This document shows, one piece after another, positions 45,758 to 58,190 of a DNA stretch of 64,000 nt. The position numbers and the translations under genes are program-made. The first letter of the stretch is position 1. The number at the start of each line of letters is the position of its first letter. Under the pieces are notes generated by a model. The model saw only the letters and a list, made by a program, of their open reading frames with translations, was not told the origin of the DNA and did no database searches. The DNA comes from Elymus sibiricus (taxonomy: Eukaryota > Streptophyta > Magnoliopsida > Poales > Poaceae), in contig CM077665.1 in assembly GCA_039707655.1 (NCBI GenBank), positions 78,617,954-78,681,953 of the forward strand, read 5' to 3'.

Positions 45758-45887
45758 ATGGCTTCTTCTTTCTTCGTCGCTTTCGCAGCTCTAGCCTGCC
45801 TTCTCCTCCTGCATTCGCGCAGCGTCTCGGGTTGGTTAGACAGCCGCGCGACGTGGTATGATCACTGTGAAGGCGCCGGCACCGACG
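45758..45887 (+). CDS. Exon 1 of an expansin-like gene
   Basis: ATG 45758 starts a signal peptide (MASSFFVAFAALACLLLLHS) followed by VSGWLDSRATWYDHCEGAGTDG, which resembles the beginning of the expansin double-psi-barrel domain (RATWY...GAGTDG). The exon ends at a good donor (GACG/GTACGTAT) where expansins continue with GGACGYG-type sequence. No second exon is found: 54 bases into the intron a large MULE begins. Expansins are secreted wall-loosening proteins. This is the only likely host gene. Whether the rest of it lies beyond the window is unknown. Confidence 0.6.
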
Positions 45888-46121
45888 GTACGTATATACT
45901 CCATAGTCGCATGGACGATGCATGCATACCTCCATATGGAGGTAATAGCACCCCAGGTCCCTGAACTTGCGTGGCTGGTGATGGTTTAGTTCTTGAACTT
46001 GCAAAACGTGACTAGCTAGTCCGCGAACTTGCACAGGAAGTGCAAGTTTAGTCCTAGGCCTATCAGGCAGCGCCAAATGGATCAACGTGGCGAGACAGTC
46101 AGCAAATGGATTTTTGCACTT

Positions 46122-46138
46122 AACCCCCCCCCCCCCCG
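46122..46138. repeat. Poly-C tract
   Basis: A run of C followed by GCCC in the leader of the GRF gene of MULE 2. Confidence 0.9.
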
Positions 46139-46304
46139 CCCTTTCCTGGAATCAACCCGCAGTACTCACAACACTACAAAACACCTGAATTGATTTCGCT
46201 GTTGGAATCGTTCTCTCTCGCTCGGTCACTCCTCTACTTCTCAGCTTTCTTCTTCGCCGCCGCCGCTGTCCACGTCGCCATCGCCGTCCAGCCACCTCGC
46301 CGGC

Positions 46305-47528
46305 ATGCCTTCCTGGAACGACCTGTCCAGCTCCTCGTCGGACAGGGACTCTGTCACCAGTCAGGTTTGCATCTACCTCTCCCGCAGTTAGGGTTAGTCA
46401 AGTTGGGGATTTGTACTTAGCCGATCTGTTCCTTTTTAGCCCCCTACCAGCATTTTCTGCTCGGAATGGAGTGGACTGGCTACAGATCTACCTGCTAGAT
46501 GTGAACACCGTGTTGTTTGTGAGAAATTGGTGGCATTTGAGTCAATGGATAGTGGCAGGAGATTCTTGGGTTGTGCCCAGAAGGTTAGTACATTTTGAGT
46601 TAATTGAAAAATTAGTTATCTGAACAATATTTTGAGTTCATAGTTGATTGAATTTGTTTAGTCAACTGAAACTGAAGAAATGCAGTTTAACTGAAGATAC
46701 ATTTACCTGAATATTCAGTTAACTGAAGATAACTAAACATATTCTGTTAACTAAAGATTCAGATAACTGAACATATTCAGTTAAACTGCATTTCTTCAGT
46801 CAACTGAATTATGTTGATTTTGCTTAGTTGTTGCACTGAACATATTCACTTAAACTGCATATCTTTAGTTAAACTTAATATATTTATTTTGCATAGTTGT
46901 TGCACTGAACTGAATTTTGTTCCTTGTTAACATCCTTATTTTCTTTTGACCGAATTGATAGGAAGGACCTAAATGCCCCTTTGTGCAGTGGGTTGATCCT
47001 GAGTGGCCTTCACCTTTGAAGATGAGTCTAGCTAGGATCTGGGGCATGTTTGATGATGAGAACAATCTGAGGCTCGGGCAGAATGGGGTTAATGCAGAAG
47101 AAAACATCAGGATCATAAGAGAGAAGGAAAGGATGGAGAAAGAACTTAGGTTTTTTAAGGTGGACTTTGCTAAGATGGTGGGTGACAAGGAGCGGGCATT
47201 GGCCCAGCTAGGCAATGCACAACTTGCTCTTAGTGACCTAAAGCAAGTGCTAGAGAAGAAGAGCCTCTGCGACAAGTCTGCCACAAACATTCACCAGGTG
47301 TTAAGGGCCAAGGCAGAGAGAGACAAGGAACAGATGAAGTAGCAGATGGACTCATTCATGCATGAGAAGAAGAAACTTCTTGAAGACAGGGACAATTTGA
47401 TGTTACAGAGGGAGGAGTTGAAGAAAGAGAAGAAGCAATTGGAGTACACCATTGGAGCTATGTTCAAACATAAGGAGGAAACAAAAGAGAAGATAATGAA
47501 GCTGAAGGAAATCCTTGATGAATTTTAG
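46305..47528 (+). pseudogene. GRF-type zinc finger / coiled-coil protein gene of MULE 2
   Basis: Exons 46305-46364, 46440-46583 and 46962-47528 join in frame to encode about 256 residues. After a Ser/Asp-rich N-terminus come CEHRVVCEKLVAFESM, GRRFLGCAQK and EGPKCPFVQWVDPEW, a typical GRF zinc finger (four Cys, FLGC, CxFVxWxD). A long coiled coil follows (ENIRIIREKERMEKELRFF to the C-terminus). TAG at 47340-47342 interrupts the last exon (EQMK-stop-QMDS), and the frame continues to TAG at 47526. CAG-to-TAG would explain it. The gene faces the transposase from the opposite end of the element, as in MULE 1. GRF fingers in other proteins bind single-stranded or structured nucleic acid. Confidence 0.8.
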
Positions 47529-48534
47529 AGACTAAATGGTGTTTCATAATTTGTAGCTTTTGATTAGATGAACTTGAAGTAATTTGTGTAATGAAGTACT
47601 TTATGTGTTTCTGAACTGAATTCATCTAAGTGTTAACTGATGTTGACTGTGATCTGCAATTGTGTCTGTTTTGTTAGCTAAATGGTTGTGAAAGTCAACT
47701 TGATTGTTGACTGCATTTTGATCATGTCAACTTGATTTATTACAGATAACTGAATTCATCAAGTAAATTGAATAAATCAAGTTAACTGAATATTCTCAGT
47801 TAACTAAATTATTTGACATTCAGTATGAATTATTTGACATTCACTAAGTTAACTGAACATTCCCGGTTAACTGAATTATTTGACATTCAGTAAGTTAACT
47901 GAATTTTTTGACATTTAGTAAGTTAACTGAACATTCCCACTTAACCGAATTATTTGACATTCAGTCAGTTAACTGAATTTTTTGACATTCAGTAAGTTAA
48001 CACTGTCAAAGTTAACTGAACATTCCCAGTTAACTGAATTAATTGACATTCAGTAAGTTAACTGAATTTTTTGACTGAAATTGTTGACAGTGTTCAAAGG
48101 AAACCTAACTGAATTTTTTGATTTCATTTTTTGACAGTGTTCACAGGAAACCTAACTGAATTTTTTGACAGTAGCTACTCATGCTATTTTGGTACAATGT
48201 AGTACATGTACCTACAAGTTGTTGCATTCTATTTTAGGGAAGTAGTACATCCACATAGAAACAATGTGACCTAACATGAGCAACACAGCAACACAGAAAC
48301 ATATACATAGCAACATCTTAAAAGTAGCAACATTGCAGATAACTCCATAGCAACATAACAAGGTTCAGACAAGCTTTTGGTCCATGACAGATAACACCAC
48401 TACAGATAACTTATGTGCTTATATATACAAGCACACCTAACCAAAATACATATTACTAACTTATATGCTGAATTATAGCAGCATACCTAACCATTAGCTA
48501 CTTTTAACTTATATATTGTAATATAATAGCATAC
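47529..48534. repeat. Region of AGTTAACTGAA / TTGACATTCAGT repeats
   Basis: Between 47740 and 48190 units such as AGTTAACTGAATTATTTGAC and ATTCAGTAAGTTAACTGAA recur about every 25-30 bases. After 48190 the stretch is AT-rich with no gene. Confidence 0.75.
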
Positions 48535-48852
48535 CTAAACTGTCTTCAGTAGCTTCAGGCGATCCGAGCGGCGCACGGCCTCCACTGCAACTTGCCTCTT
48601 CTTTGGACCACTCTTCTTCAGCACCTTCTTCTCCTCCTCTCCTCCCTCGACGACCTCTTGCTTGATGACGACCGGCAGGTTCGGCAGGTTCTCCACGTCA
48701 ATGGGGAGGTCTCTGTCGCCCTCTCTGGTAGCGAAGACCAGGGCAACCATCCGCAGCTCCGGCTCGTCGTCAGAGACGGTGATCACCTCCTCCTTCTCCT
48801 CGCGAGATGGCTCGTTGTCGGGCTCGTAGCCAGAGGCGTCCACATCGGAGTC

Positions 48853-50375
48853 TGATGACCCACAAGTATAGGGTATCAATCGTAGTCCTTTCGATAAGTA
48901 AGAGTGTCGAACCCAACGAGGAGCAGAAGGAAATGACAAGCGGTTTTCAGCAAGGTAATTTCTGCAAGCACTGAAATTGTAGGTAACAGACAATTTGATA
49001 GCAAGATAATTGATAGCGAGCAAGTAACGGTAACGGTAAACAAGGTGCAGCAAGGTAGCCCAATCCTTTTGAGGCAAAGGACAGGCCAGAACAATCACTA
49101 GTAATAGGCAAAGTGTTCTTGAGGGTACACGAGAATTTCGTCTAGTCACTTTTATCATGTTTGTTTGATTCGTGTTCGCTACTTTGATAATTTGATATGT
49201 GGGTGGACCGGTGCTAAGGTGTTGTTCTTACTTGAACTAACAACCTACTTATGATTAACCCCCTCGCAAGCATCCGCAACTACGAGAAAAGTATTAAGAC
49301 AAAGTCTAACCAAAGCATTAAACATGTGGATCCAAATCAGCCCCTTACGAAGTAGCGCATAAACTAGGGTTTAAGATTCTGTCACTCTAGCAACCCATCA
49401 TCTAATAACTACTCCACAATGCCTTCCCTTAGGCCCATGAATGGTGAAGTGTCATGTAGTCGACGTTCACATGACACCACTAAGGGAATCACAACATACA
49501 TATCATCAAAATATCGAACACATATCAAATTCACATGATTACTTGCAAAATGACTTCTCTCGTGACCTCAAGAACAAAGGTAACTACTCACAAATAATAA
49601 TCATGCTCAAGATCATAGGGGTATTGAATAGCATAATGGATCTGAACATATAATCTTCCACCAAATAAACCATATAGTAATCAACTACGCAAGGTAATCA
49701 ACACTACTAGTCACCCACAGGTACCAATCTGAGATTTCGGTACAAAGATTGAACACAAGAGATGAACTAGGGTTTGAGAGGAGATGGTGCTGTTGAAATG
49801 TTGATGAAGATTGGCCTCCCAAAGATGAGAGGGGTGTTGGTGATGACGATAGCTTCGATTTCCCCCTCCGGGAGGGAAGTTCCCCCGGCGGAATCGCTCC
49901 GCCAAAGGGCAAAAGTGCTCCTGCCCAAGTTCCACCTCGAGGCGGCGGCGCTTCGTCCCGAAAGTCCTCCTCTGATTTATTTTTTCTAGGTCAAGAGAGA
50001 CCTTATACCAGAAGATGAGCACCGGAGGTGGGCCAGGCTGAGCACAACCCATCAGGGCGTGCCTAGGGGGGCCTGGCGCGCCCTAGCGGGTTGTGCCCAC
50101 CTGGGAGGCCCCCTCCGGTGGTTTTCAGCTCCATTATTTTTTATTAAATGTAAAAATAATCTCCGTAAAATTTCAGCTTCATTGGAGTTGTGCAGAATAG
50201 GTATCTCTGACGTGCTTTTCTTGGGTCCAGAATTCCAGCTGCTGGTATTCTCCCTCCTTGTGTAAACCTTGCATATTATGAGAGAAAAGGCATTAGAATC
50301 ACTCCCCAAAGCATTATTATTCAACAAAACAAAGTAAATAATAGTAGGAAATCATGATGCAAAATGGACGTATCA
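48853..50375 (-). repeat. 3' LTR of the Athila-type element
   Basis: 1523 bp, complete. The plus-strand view starts TGATGACCCACAAGTATAGG and ends ATGCAAAATGGACGTATCA. Confidence 0.88.
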
Positions 50376-51957
50376 ACTCCACCAAGCTTAGACCTCGCTT
50401 GTACTCAAGCGAAAGCCGATGTCGAAAAGCATGTCCACATGGTTTGAGAGAGAGAGGTGTCGATAAAAACAAAATACGGACATGGAAACATCATGCTTAT
50501 TAACATAGCACCAACAAACTCTAACATAAGAGCTTATTTCAATACATTTTTATCATAAAGCTTCTCATGAACAAGTAACAATTCATCACAACATAGAAGT
50601 ATGAAGCATAAACCTTATTGGAAACCAACAAACTATGTTCTCAGTCAACTTTGCAACTACAATTCATCATACTTTCAGGAAGGGTCTCATGTAGGAGCCT
50701 TTTGGCAAGTCCACATACTCAACCATCATTTAGTCTTCTATGATTGCTAACGCTCACGGCATACCTATGAACAAAAAGTTTCGACCGGACACGTAGGAAG
50801 ATAGGGGCTTATAGTTTTGCCTCCCAACTTACTCACCTCAAGGGTGATGTCAACAATAATAACTCATGCCCACCCATATCCAACTGGATATATGTGCCTA
50901 GATCTTTCCTCACCACATGATGCTTGCAAAAGAAAAAGTAAAAAGGAATAGGGAAGAATACTTTGACTCTTACATAAAAGTAAGTGCATAAAAATAAAAG
51001 ATAGGCCCTTCGCAGAGGGAAGCAGAGGTTGTCATGCGCTTATTGGTTTGTATGCTCAATCCCTTAATGTAAAAGAATGTCACGCTATATTGCCCCCTAT
51101 GATAGCAACCTTTATTATGCAGTCCGTCGCTTTTATTACTTTGCCGTCATAAGTTCGTATAACACTCAATTTTCTCTTACACTAATTGATTAAAACACTT
51201 TTAGAAGCAAATGTTAGCCTTGTTGCACCGATGACAACTTACTTGAAGGATCTTTCTCGATCCATAGGTAGGTATGGTGGACATTCAAAGAAAGAGTTTG
51301 GTTTGGGTTTTTGGATGCACAAGTAGTATCTCTACTTAGTGCGGAATTTTTGGCTAGCAAAGATATTGGGCAAGCACCACATGTTAAAGGATCTATGACA
51401 ATATAACTTCTATGTGGACATGAACAAGCATAAATAATTACGTTGTCTTCCTCGTCCAACGTCAACAATTTTGACATATAATATTAGATGGGGGCTCACA
51501 ATCATAAAAGATGTCCAAGATAGTGTATTTGCATGTGAATCTTCTCTTCCTTTATTAATTCTTTCATGAATTGCATCATTGACCAATGCTATGTTTGTCA
51601 ATCTCCAATAAATTTTACTACTTATACTTTTCTTTATGTGATGTCATTACTCACCATAAGATTAGCATATGATTCTTTTCATTTGTTTATTTTCCTTTAT
51701 TCGATTGCAACAAGAAAGTAGAGAGGCAAAAACTCAAACTAACCTTTATTATATATAACTCTCACCCGATTACATAGATAGATCACAGAACTAACACACG
51801 AAAATAGATCATGCTAAACTTTTATTCAACTAAAGTAAAGGGAAACTAAAGATATAACTAGAAATAGGTAAAGGTGAATAAAAGTGGTGGTGATACGATA
51901 CCGGGGCACCTCCCCCAAGCTTGGCTTAAGCCAAGGGGAGTGCCCATACCCGTGTGA
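50376..51957 (-). other. 3' non-coding region of the Athila-type element
   Basis: AT-rich, no frame of note. The purine tract of the element (AAGCTTGGTGGAGT on minus) touches the 3' LTR at 50376. Confidence 0.6.
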
Positions 51958-52500
51958 TCAAGTCTCCTTTGGTGGTGGTGATGAAGAAGGTGGAGGTGTT
52001 GGTGTAGGTGGTGGTGATGATGTAGTAAGCTTGTCCTCCAGCTTCCAGGGCAAGGGCTCCCCATCAAAGGTTGATGCGAGAGTCCCCTGAGTCCTGCAAC
52101 TGGCAGCTAAACTCATACCTTTAAATCTCGCTTCATATTCGAAGACTTGGTTTTGAAGATCATAAACTTGGCTCTGTAGAAAATTAATTTGCTCATTGAG
52201 GGTGGAGATGATGTCCTTCACAGACCGGCCATCCACCATCTGATCACGGGTGAATTCTGTGATCATGGAGTGATTGGCACTAAGTCCACGCTCCACCATC
52301 TTCTGGCACTTGAAGATTTCATGTTCCACCGCCTCGAGCCTAGCCTCCACACTTCCGGTCTTCTTAGGCCCCTGAACATCGTGGATGTGGAGCACCCCCT
52401 CATGCATCTCAATGGCTTGAGGGTGCTTCATCACCTCCGGTAAGTACGGGTTGATGACCTTCTCGAAGAACTTATCCTTGGAGGAGCTTGGTGGAGCCAT
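51958..52500 (-). CDS. Extra ORF behind pol in the Athila-type element
   Basis: A 180-codon frame from ATG 52500 (MAPPSSSKDKFFEKVINPYL) is open while pol is broken. It contains a heptad-type coiled coil (VEARLEAVEHEIFKCQKMVE and later LNEQINFLQSQVYDLQNQV) and ends in a Pro/Ser-rich tail. Athila-type elements often have an extra ORF at this place, sometimes env-like. This one has no signal peptide or membrane segment, so env-like does not fit. Function unknown. Confidence 0.55.
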   Translation of the reverse strand: MAPPSSSKDKFFEKVINPYLPEVMKHPQAIEMHEGVLHIHDVQGPKKTGSVEARLEAVEHEIFKCQKMVERGLSANHSMITEFTRDQMVDGRSVKDIISTLNEQINFLQSQVYDLQNQVFEYEARFKGMSLAASCRTQGTLASTFDGEPLPWKLEDKLTTSSPPPTPTPPPSSSPPPKET

Positions 52501-52820
52501 GGAGATCTAGATCTAACGAGAAAACAGTAAGAAACAAGAACAGAGGATTTTTCTGCGATGCGGTCATCAAAACAGTCGGGGGTATATATAGAGAATTTTT
52601 ATTCTTGGGAAACAAGTATTTTGAAGGAAAACGGAGTTGGTAAGGCATCCGAGGTGGGCACAACCCACCAGGGCGCGCCCAGGGGTGCCTGGCGCGCCCT
52701 GGTGTATCGTGCTCACCTCGATCACTTTCCGGTTTATTTTTTATTTCCAAAATTCTAAAATATTCCAAAACTGACAAAAAATATTTTTGCGGATTTTTCG
52801 GAGTCCGTTTACTTACCGTA

Positions 52821-55800
52821 TCACATACCTCCTATTTTTAAGTATTCTAGAGCATTCCGGAAGGTTTCTTTTATGTGTTCCTCCGGTGTCATGGTTTGGA
52901 TAACATTGCTTTCAACGTTAATAGGCGTACCTGAGATATAATGCTTAATTCTTTGTCCATTGACCACCTTCGGGTTAGTACCTTCAGCGTTATTAATCTT
53001 GATAGCTCCAGAACGATAAACCTCTTCGATAATATATGGTCCTTCCCATTTTGAGAGAAGCTTTCCTGCAAAAAATCTTAAACGAGAGTTGAACAACAAA
53101 ACATAATCCCCTATTTTGAATTCCCGCTTTTGGATTCTTTTGTCATGCCATCTTTTTACTTTTTCTTTGAATAGCTTGGAATTCTCATACGCTTGGGTTC
53201 TCCATTCATCTAGTGAGCTAATATCAAATAGCCTCTTCTCACCGGCAAGTTTGAAATCATAGTTGAGTTCTTTAATTGCCCAAAATGCTTTGTCTTCTAG
53301 TTCTAAAGGCAAATGACAAGCTTTCCCTTATACCATTTTATATGGAGACATACCCATAAGATTTTTATAAGCTGTTCTATAGGCCCAAAGTGCATCATGT
53401 AATTTCTTAGACCAATTGTTACGAGATCTATTGACAGTTTTTTGTAATATTAATTTTATTTCTCTATTGCTAAGTTCAACTTGACCACTAGATTGAGGAT
53501 GATAGGGTGATGCAATTCTATGGTTAACATCATATTTAGCAAGCATCTTACGGAAGGCACCATGGATAAAATGTGAACCACCATCGGTCATTAAATATCT
53601 AGGGGCTCCAAACCTTGGGAAGATAGCCTCTTTAAGCATTTTAATGGAGGTGTGGTAATCGGCACTACTAGTTGGAATAGCTTCTACCCACTTAGTGACA
53701 TAATCAACCGCAACCAAAATATGAGTGTACCCATTGGAGGAAGGAAAAGGCCCCATATAATAAAAACCCCAGACGTCAAATGGTTCAACAACAAGTGAAT
53801 AATTCATAGGCATTTCCTGATGCTTACCAATATTACCAATTCTTTGACATTCATCACAAGATAAGACAAACTTACGAGCATCCTTGAAGAGAGTAGACCA
53901 ATAAAAACCAGATTGCAATACCTTATGAGCAGTTCTATCTCCTGCATGATGTCCTCCATAAGCTTCGGAATGACATTTCCGTAGTATTTGTTCCTGTTCA
54001 TGCTCAGGTACACAACGTCTAATAATACCATCTACTCCTTCTTTATAAAGATGTGGGTCATCCCAAAAGTAATGTCTCAAGTCATAGAATTTTTTTCTCT
54101 TTTGTTGATATGTGAAGCTAGGTGGTATATATTTAGCGACAATGTAATCAGCATAATTAGCATACCAAGGTGTGTGTTGTGAAACACTTATTGCAGCTAG
54201 CTGTTTGTCAGGGAAACTATCATCAATAGGTAGTGGGTCATCAAGAATATTTTCTAACCTAGACAAGTTATCAGCTACGGGGTTCTCAGCTCCTTTCCTA
54301 TCAACGATGTGTAAGTCAAATTCTTGGAGCAAGAGAACCCACCTAATGAGTCTAGGTTTAGCATCTTTCTTTTCCATAAGGTATTTATAGCAGCATGATC
54401 GGTGTGAACAATAACTTTGGAGTCAACAATATAGGATCTAAATTTATCACAAGCAAACACAACTGCTAAAAATTCTTTTTCAGTAGTAGCATAGTTTCGT
54501 TGGGCACTGTCCAGAGTTTTACTAGCATAATGGATAACATTTAATTTCTTATCAACTCTTTGTCCTAGGACAGCACCAACAACATAGTCACTAGCATCAC
54601 ACATAATTTCAAAAGGCAAGTTCCAATCAGGTGGTTGTACGATAGGTGCAGAGGTTAAGGCTTTCTTGAGTGTTTCAAAGGCTTCCACATAATCATCATC
54701 AAAAACAAAAGGAATATCCTTTTGCAAAAGATTAGTAAGAGGCCTAGAAATTTTAGAGAAGTCTTTAATGAACCTCGTATAAAAACCAGCATGACCAAGG
54801 AAACTTCGAATACCTTTAATATCTTTAGGACATGGCATTTTCTCAATTGCATCAACTTTAGCTTTATCCACCTCAATACCTCGTTCAGATATTTTATGCC
54901 CCAAGACAATGCCTTCATTAACCATAAAGTGGCACTTCTCCCAATTCAAGACGAGATTAGTTTGTTCACATCTCTGCAAAACTCGATCAAGGTTGCTTAA
55001 GCAATCATCAAAACAAGTTCCATAAACGGAAAAAATCATCCATGAAAACCTCCACAATCTTTTCACAAAAGTCAGAGAATATAGCAGTCATACATCTTTG
55101 AAAGGTAGCAGGTGCATTGCATAAACCAAAAGGCATACGTCTATAAGCATAGGTTCCGAAAGGGCAAGTAAAGGTAGTTTTCTCTTGATCAGATTGTGAC
55201 ACAGGTATTTGAGAGAAACCAGAATATCCATCTATGAAACAAAAGTGTGTGTGCTTAGATAGTCTTTCTAGCATCTGGTCAATGAACGGTAGAGGGTAAT
55301 GATCTTTTCTAGTAGCTTTATTTAATTTTCTAAAATCAATTACCATTCTATAGCCAGTGACAATTCTTTGTGGAATGAGTTCATTCTTATCATTGGGAAC
55401 AACGGTAATACCTCCTTTCTTAGGGACACAATGAACGGGACTTACCCATCTACTATCAGCTATGGGATAGATTATACCTGCTTCCAGAAGCTTTAATATT
55501 TCAGTTCTTACCACTTCTTTCATCTTAGGATTCAATCGCCGTTGGTGATCAACAACGGGTTTAGCATCAGGTTCCATATTGATCTTGTGCTGACATAGAG
55601 TGGGACTAATGCCCTTAAGATCATCAAGAGTGTCAGGCAATTGTTTCAATTTAAACACAGGATCACCTTTAGGTGGAGGAGGACCTCCAAGAGTTTCAAT
55701 AGGCAAATTGTATTTCAAGAGAGGTTGTTGTTCGAAGAAAATTTGATCTATTTCATTTCTTTCACGCAAATGCATATCATTTTCATGGCCGAGCAAATAT

Positions 55801-57456
55801 TGTTCTAATGGATCAGTAGGAGGCACAGCAATAGAAGCAAGACCAATTATTTCATCCTTACTAGATAACGCTTTATCATGAGGTTGTCTACTAAACTTGG
55901 AAAAATTAAACTCATGAGACACATTACCAAAACTGACACCGACAGTTTGTTTTTCACAATCTATCTTAGCATTGACGGTGCTCAAGAAAGGTCTACCAAA
56001 GATAATGGGACAAAAGTCATCTTGTGGGGAACCAAGGACTAGAAAATCAGTAGGGTATTTTACTTTCCCACACAAGACTTCAACATCTCTAACAATCCCA
56101 AGTGGTGTGATAGTGTCTCTATTAGCAAGTTTAATAGTGACATCAATGTCTTCCATTTCAGCAGGTGCTGTTTCATCCATAATTTCTTGGTATAAGGTAA
56201 AAGGGATAGCACTCACACTAGCGCCTAAATCACATAAACCATGGTAGCAATGATCACCTATTTTAACTGAGACAACATGCAAGCCTTCTATGGGTCTATG
56301 TTTATCTTTTTCATCAGGTCTAGCAATTATAGCAGCTTCGTCACAGAAGTAGATAATATGCCCATCAATATTTTCTACCAAGAGATCCTTAACCATAGCA
56401 ACACTAGGTTCTACTTTAATTTCCTCAGGGGGTTTATGTGCTCTTATATTACTCTTACGAACCACAGTTGATACCTTAGCATGTTCCTTTATCCTAACAG
56501 GGAAAGGTGGTTTTTCAATGTAAGCGGTAGGCACAACTGGATCAACATTGTAAAAGATGGTTTCCTCTTTCGCTATGACCAGTTCTTTAATTTATTCTTT
56601 AATAGGGGGATGATATTTAAACCACTTCTCCTTAGGGAGATCAACGTGAGTAGCAAATGCTTCACAGAAAGAGGCTACTATCTCAGAGTCAAGTCCATAT
56701 TTAGTGCTAAACTTGTGAAAAGTATTGGTATTCATAAAAGATTTAACACAATAAAATTCAAGCTTTATACCTGACTCATTACCTTCATCGAGTTCCCAAT
56801 CTTCAGAGTTGCATTTAAATTCTTTCTAAGAGATCTCACTTGAATTCAATAGTCTTCATCATATAAGAACCAGCACAAGAAGTATCGAGCATGGATTGAT
56901 CATTATGAGAAAGTCGAGCATAAAATTTTTGAATGATAACTTCCCTCGGAATGTCATGATTGGGGCATGAATATAACATTGACTTAAGCCTCCCCCAAGC
57001 TAGAGCGATACTTTCTACTTCACGAAGCCAAAAATTATATATATAATTCCGATCACGATGAACTAGATGCATGAGATAAAACTTTTGATGGAATTCCAAT
57101 TGCAAACGATTCCAGTTCCACGATCCAAGATCATCACATAGCCTATACCATGTCAATGCTTTTCCCTCCAAAGATAAAGGGAAAACCTTCTTCTTAACTT
57201 CATCTCCGGGCAAACCTGCAAGCTTAAATAATCCACAAATCTCGTTCACATATAAAAGATGCATATCAGGATGTTCAGTTCCATCTCCGGCATAAGGTTT
57301 AGCAAGCAGTTGTTCTATCATACCCGAAGGAATTTCATAAGTAATATTTTCAGTAGGTGCTGTATGTTGAGGGGTAACTAATTGTGGTTCCGGTCGAGGT
57401 GAAGATACCCCGAACAAATCCCTCAAAGGATTGCTCTCCATAGTAGCAAGTAGCAA
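52821..57456 (-). pseudogene. Broken gag-pol of the Athila-type element
   Basis: Pieces in order on the minus strand: Gag (57456-56836, LSLEGKALTWYRLCDDLGSW), protease and reverse transcriptase (56534-55008, DLGASVSAIPF, FMDDF), rest of RT and RNase H (55066-54275), integrase (54377-53328) and C-terminal integrase part (53312-52821). Lesions seen: stops between gag and protease, a one-base insertion in the T-run at FMDDF (about 55027-55032), a one-base loss near 54375 before [10 protein letters not shown], and TAA at 53328-53330. The first integrase catalytic Asp is replaced (GFYYMGPF where GIDFMGPF is usual). It cannot make a working polyprotein. Confidence 0.9.
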
Positions 57457-57517
57457 TAAATTTCAGAACGTAATATAAGTTTTTCCTTACCGATTTCCAC
57501 TTACCAAGAGCGCTTCA

Positions 57518-57536
57518 CTCCCCGGCAATGGCGCCA
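57518..57536 (-). other. Primer-binding site, Athila (tRNA-Asp-like) type
   Basis: TGGCGCCATTGCCGGGGAG on the minus strand, 11 bases inside the 5' LTR end. Confidence 0.9.
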
Positions 57537-57547
57537 GAAAAGAGTCT

Positions 57548-58190
57548 TGATGACACACAAGTATAGGGGATCAATCGTAGTCCTTTAGATAAGTAAGAGT
57601 GTCGAACCCAACGAGGAGCAGAAGGAAATGACAAGCGGTTTTCAGCAAGGTAATTTATGCAAGCACTGAAATTGTAGGTAACAGATAATTTGATAGCAAG
57701 ATAATTGATAGCGAGCAACTAACGGTAACGGTAAACAAGGTGCAGAAAGGTATCCCAATCCTTTTGAGGCAAAGGACAGGCCAGAACAATCACGAGTAAT
57801 AGGCAAAGTGTTCTTGAGGGTACACGGGAATTTCGTCTAGTCACTTTTATCATGTTGGTTTGATTCGTGTTCGCTACTTTGATAATTTGATATGTGGGTG
57901 GACCTGTGCTAAGTTGCTGTTCTTACTTGAACTAACAACCTACTTACGATTAACCCCCTCGCAAGCATCCGTAACTACGAGAAAAGTATTAAGACAAAGT
58001 CTAACCAAAGCATTAAACATGTGGATCCAAATCAGCCCCTTACGAAGTAGCACATAAATCAGCCCCTTACGAAGTAGCACATAAAGTATTAAGACAAAGT
58101 CTAACCAAAGTAGACAAACTCCCCAAGCATTATTATTCAAAAAACAAAGTAAATAGCAGTAGGAAATCATGATGCAAAATGGACGTATCA
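57548..58190 (-). repeat. 5' LTR of the Athila-type element, with internal deletion and filler
   Basis: Only 643 bp against 1523 bp in the partner. The outer parts align. Between about 58047 and 58120 lies sequence copied from nearby: ATCAGCCCCTTACGAAGTAG twice in tandem and AGTATTAAGACAAAGTCTAA taken from about 57985. Confidence 0.85.

Larger units (their letters stand above)
48853..58190 (-). mobile_element. Athila-type Gypsy retrotransposon, 9338 bp, degenerate
   Basis: On the minus strand it starts TGATACGTCCATTTTGCATC and ends TTGTGTGTCATCA or TTGTGGGTCATCA. The 5' LTR is 57548-58190 (shortened by deletion), the 3' LTR 48853-50375. The primer-binding site TGGCGCCATTGCCGGGGAG (minus, 57536-57518), tRNA-Asp-like, is the Athila type. 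Flanks GAGTC (48848-48852) and GACTC (58191-58195) form an imperfect 5-bp TSD. The aligned LTR parts differ at about 17 of 490 positions (about 3.4 percent), so this is the oldest of the three dated insertions. Confidence 0.9.
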
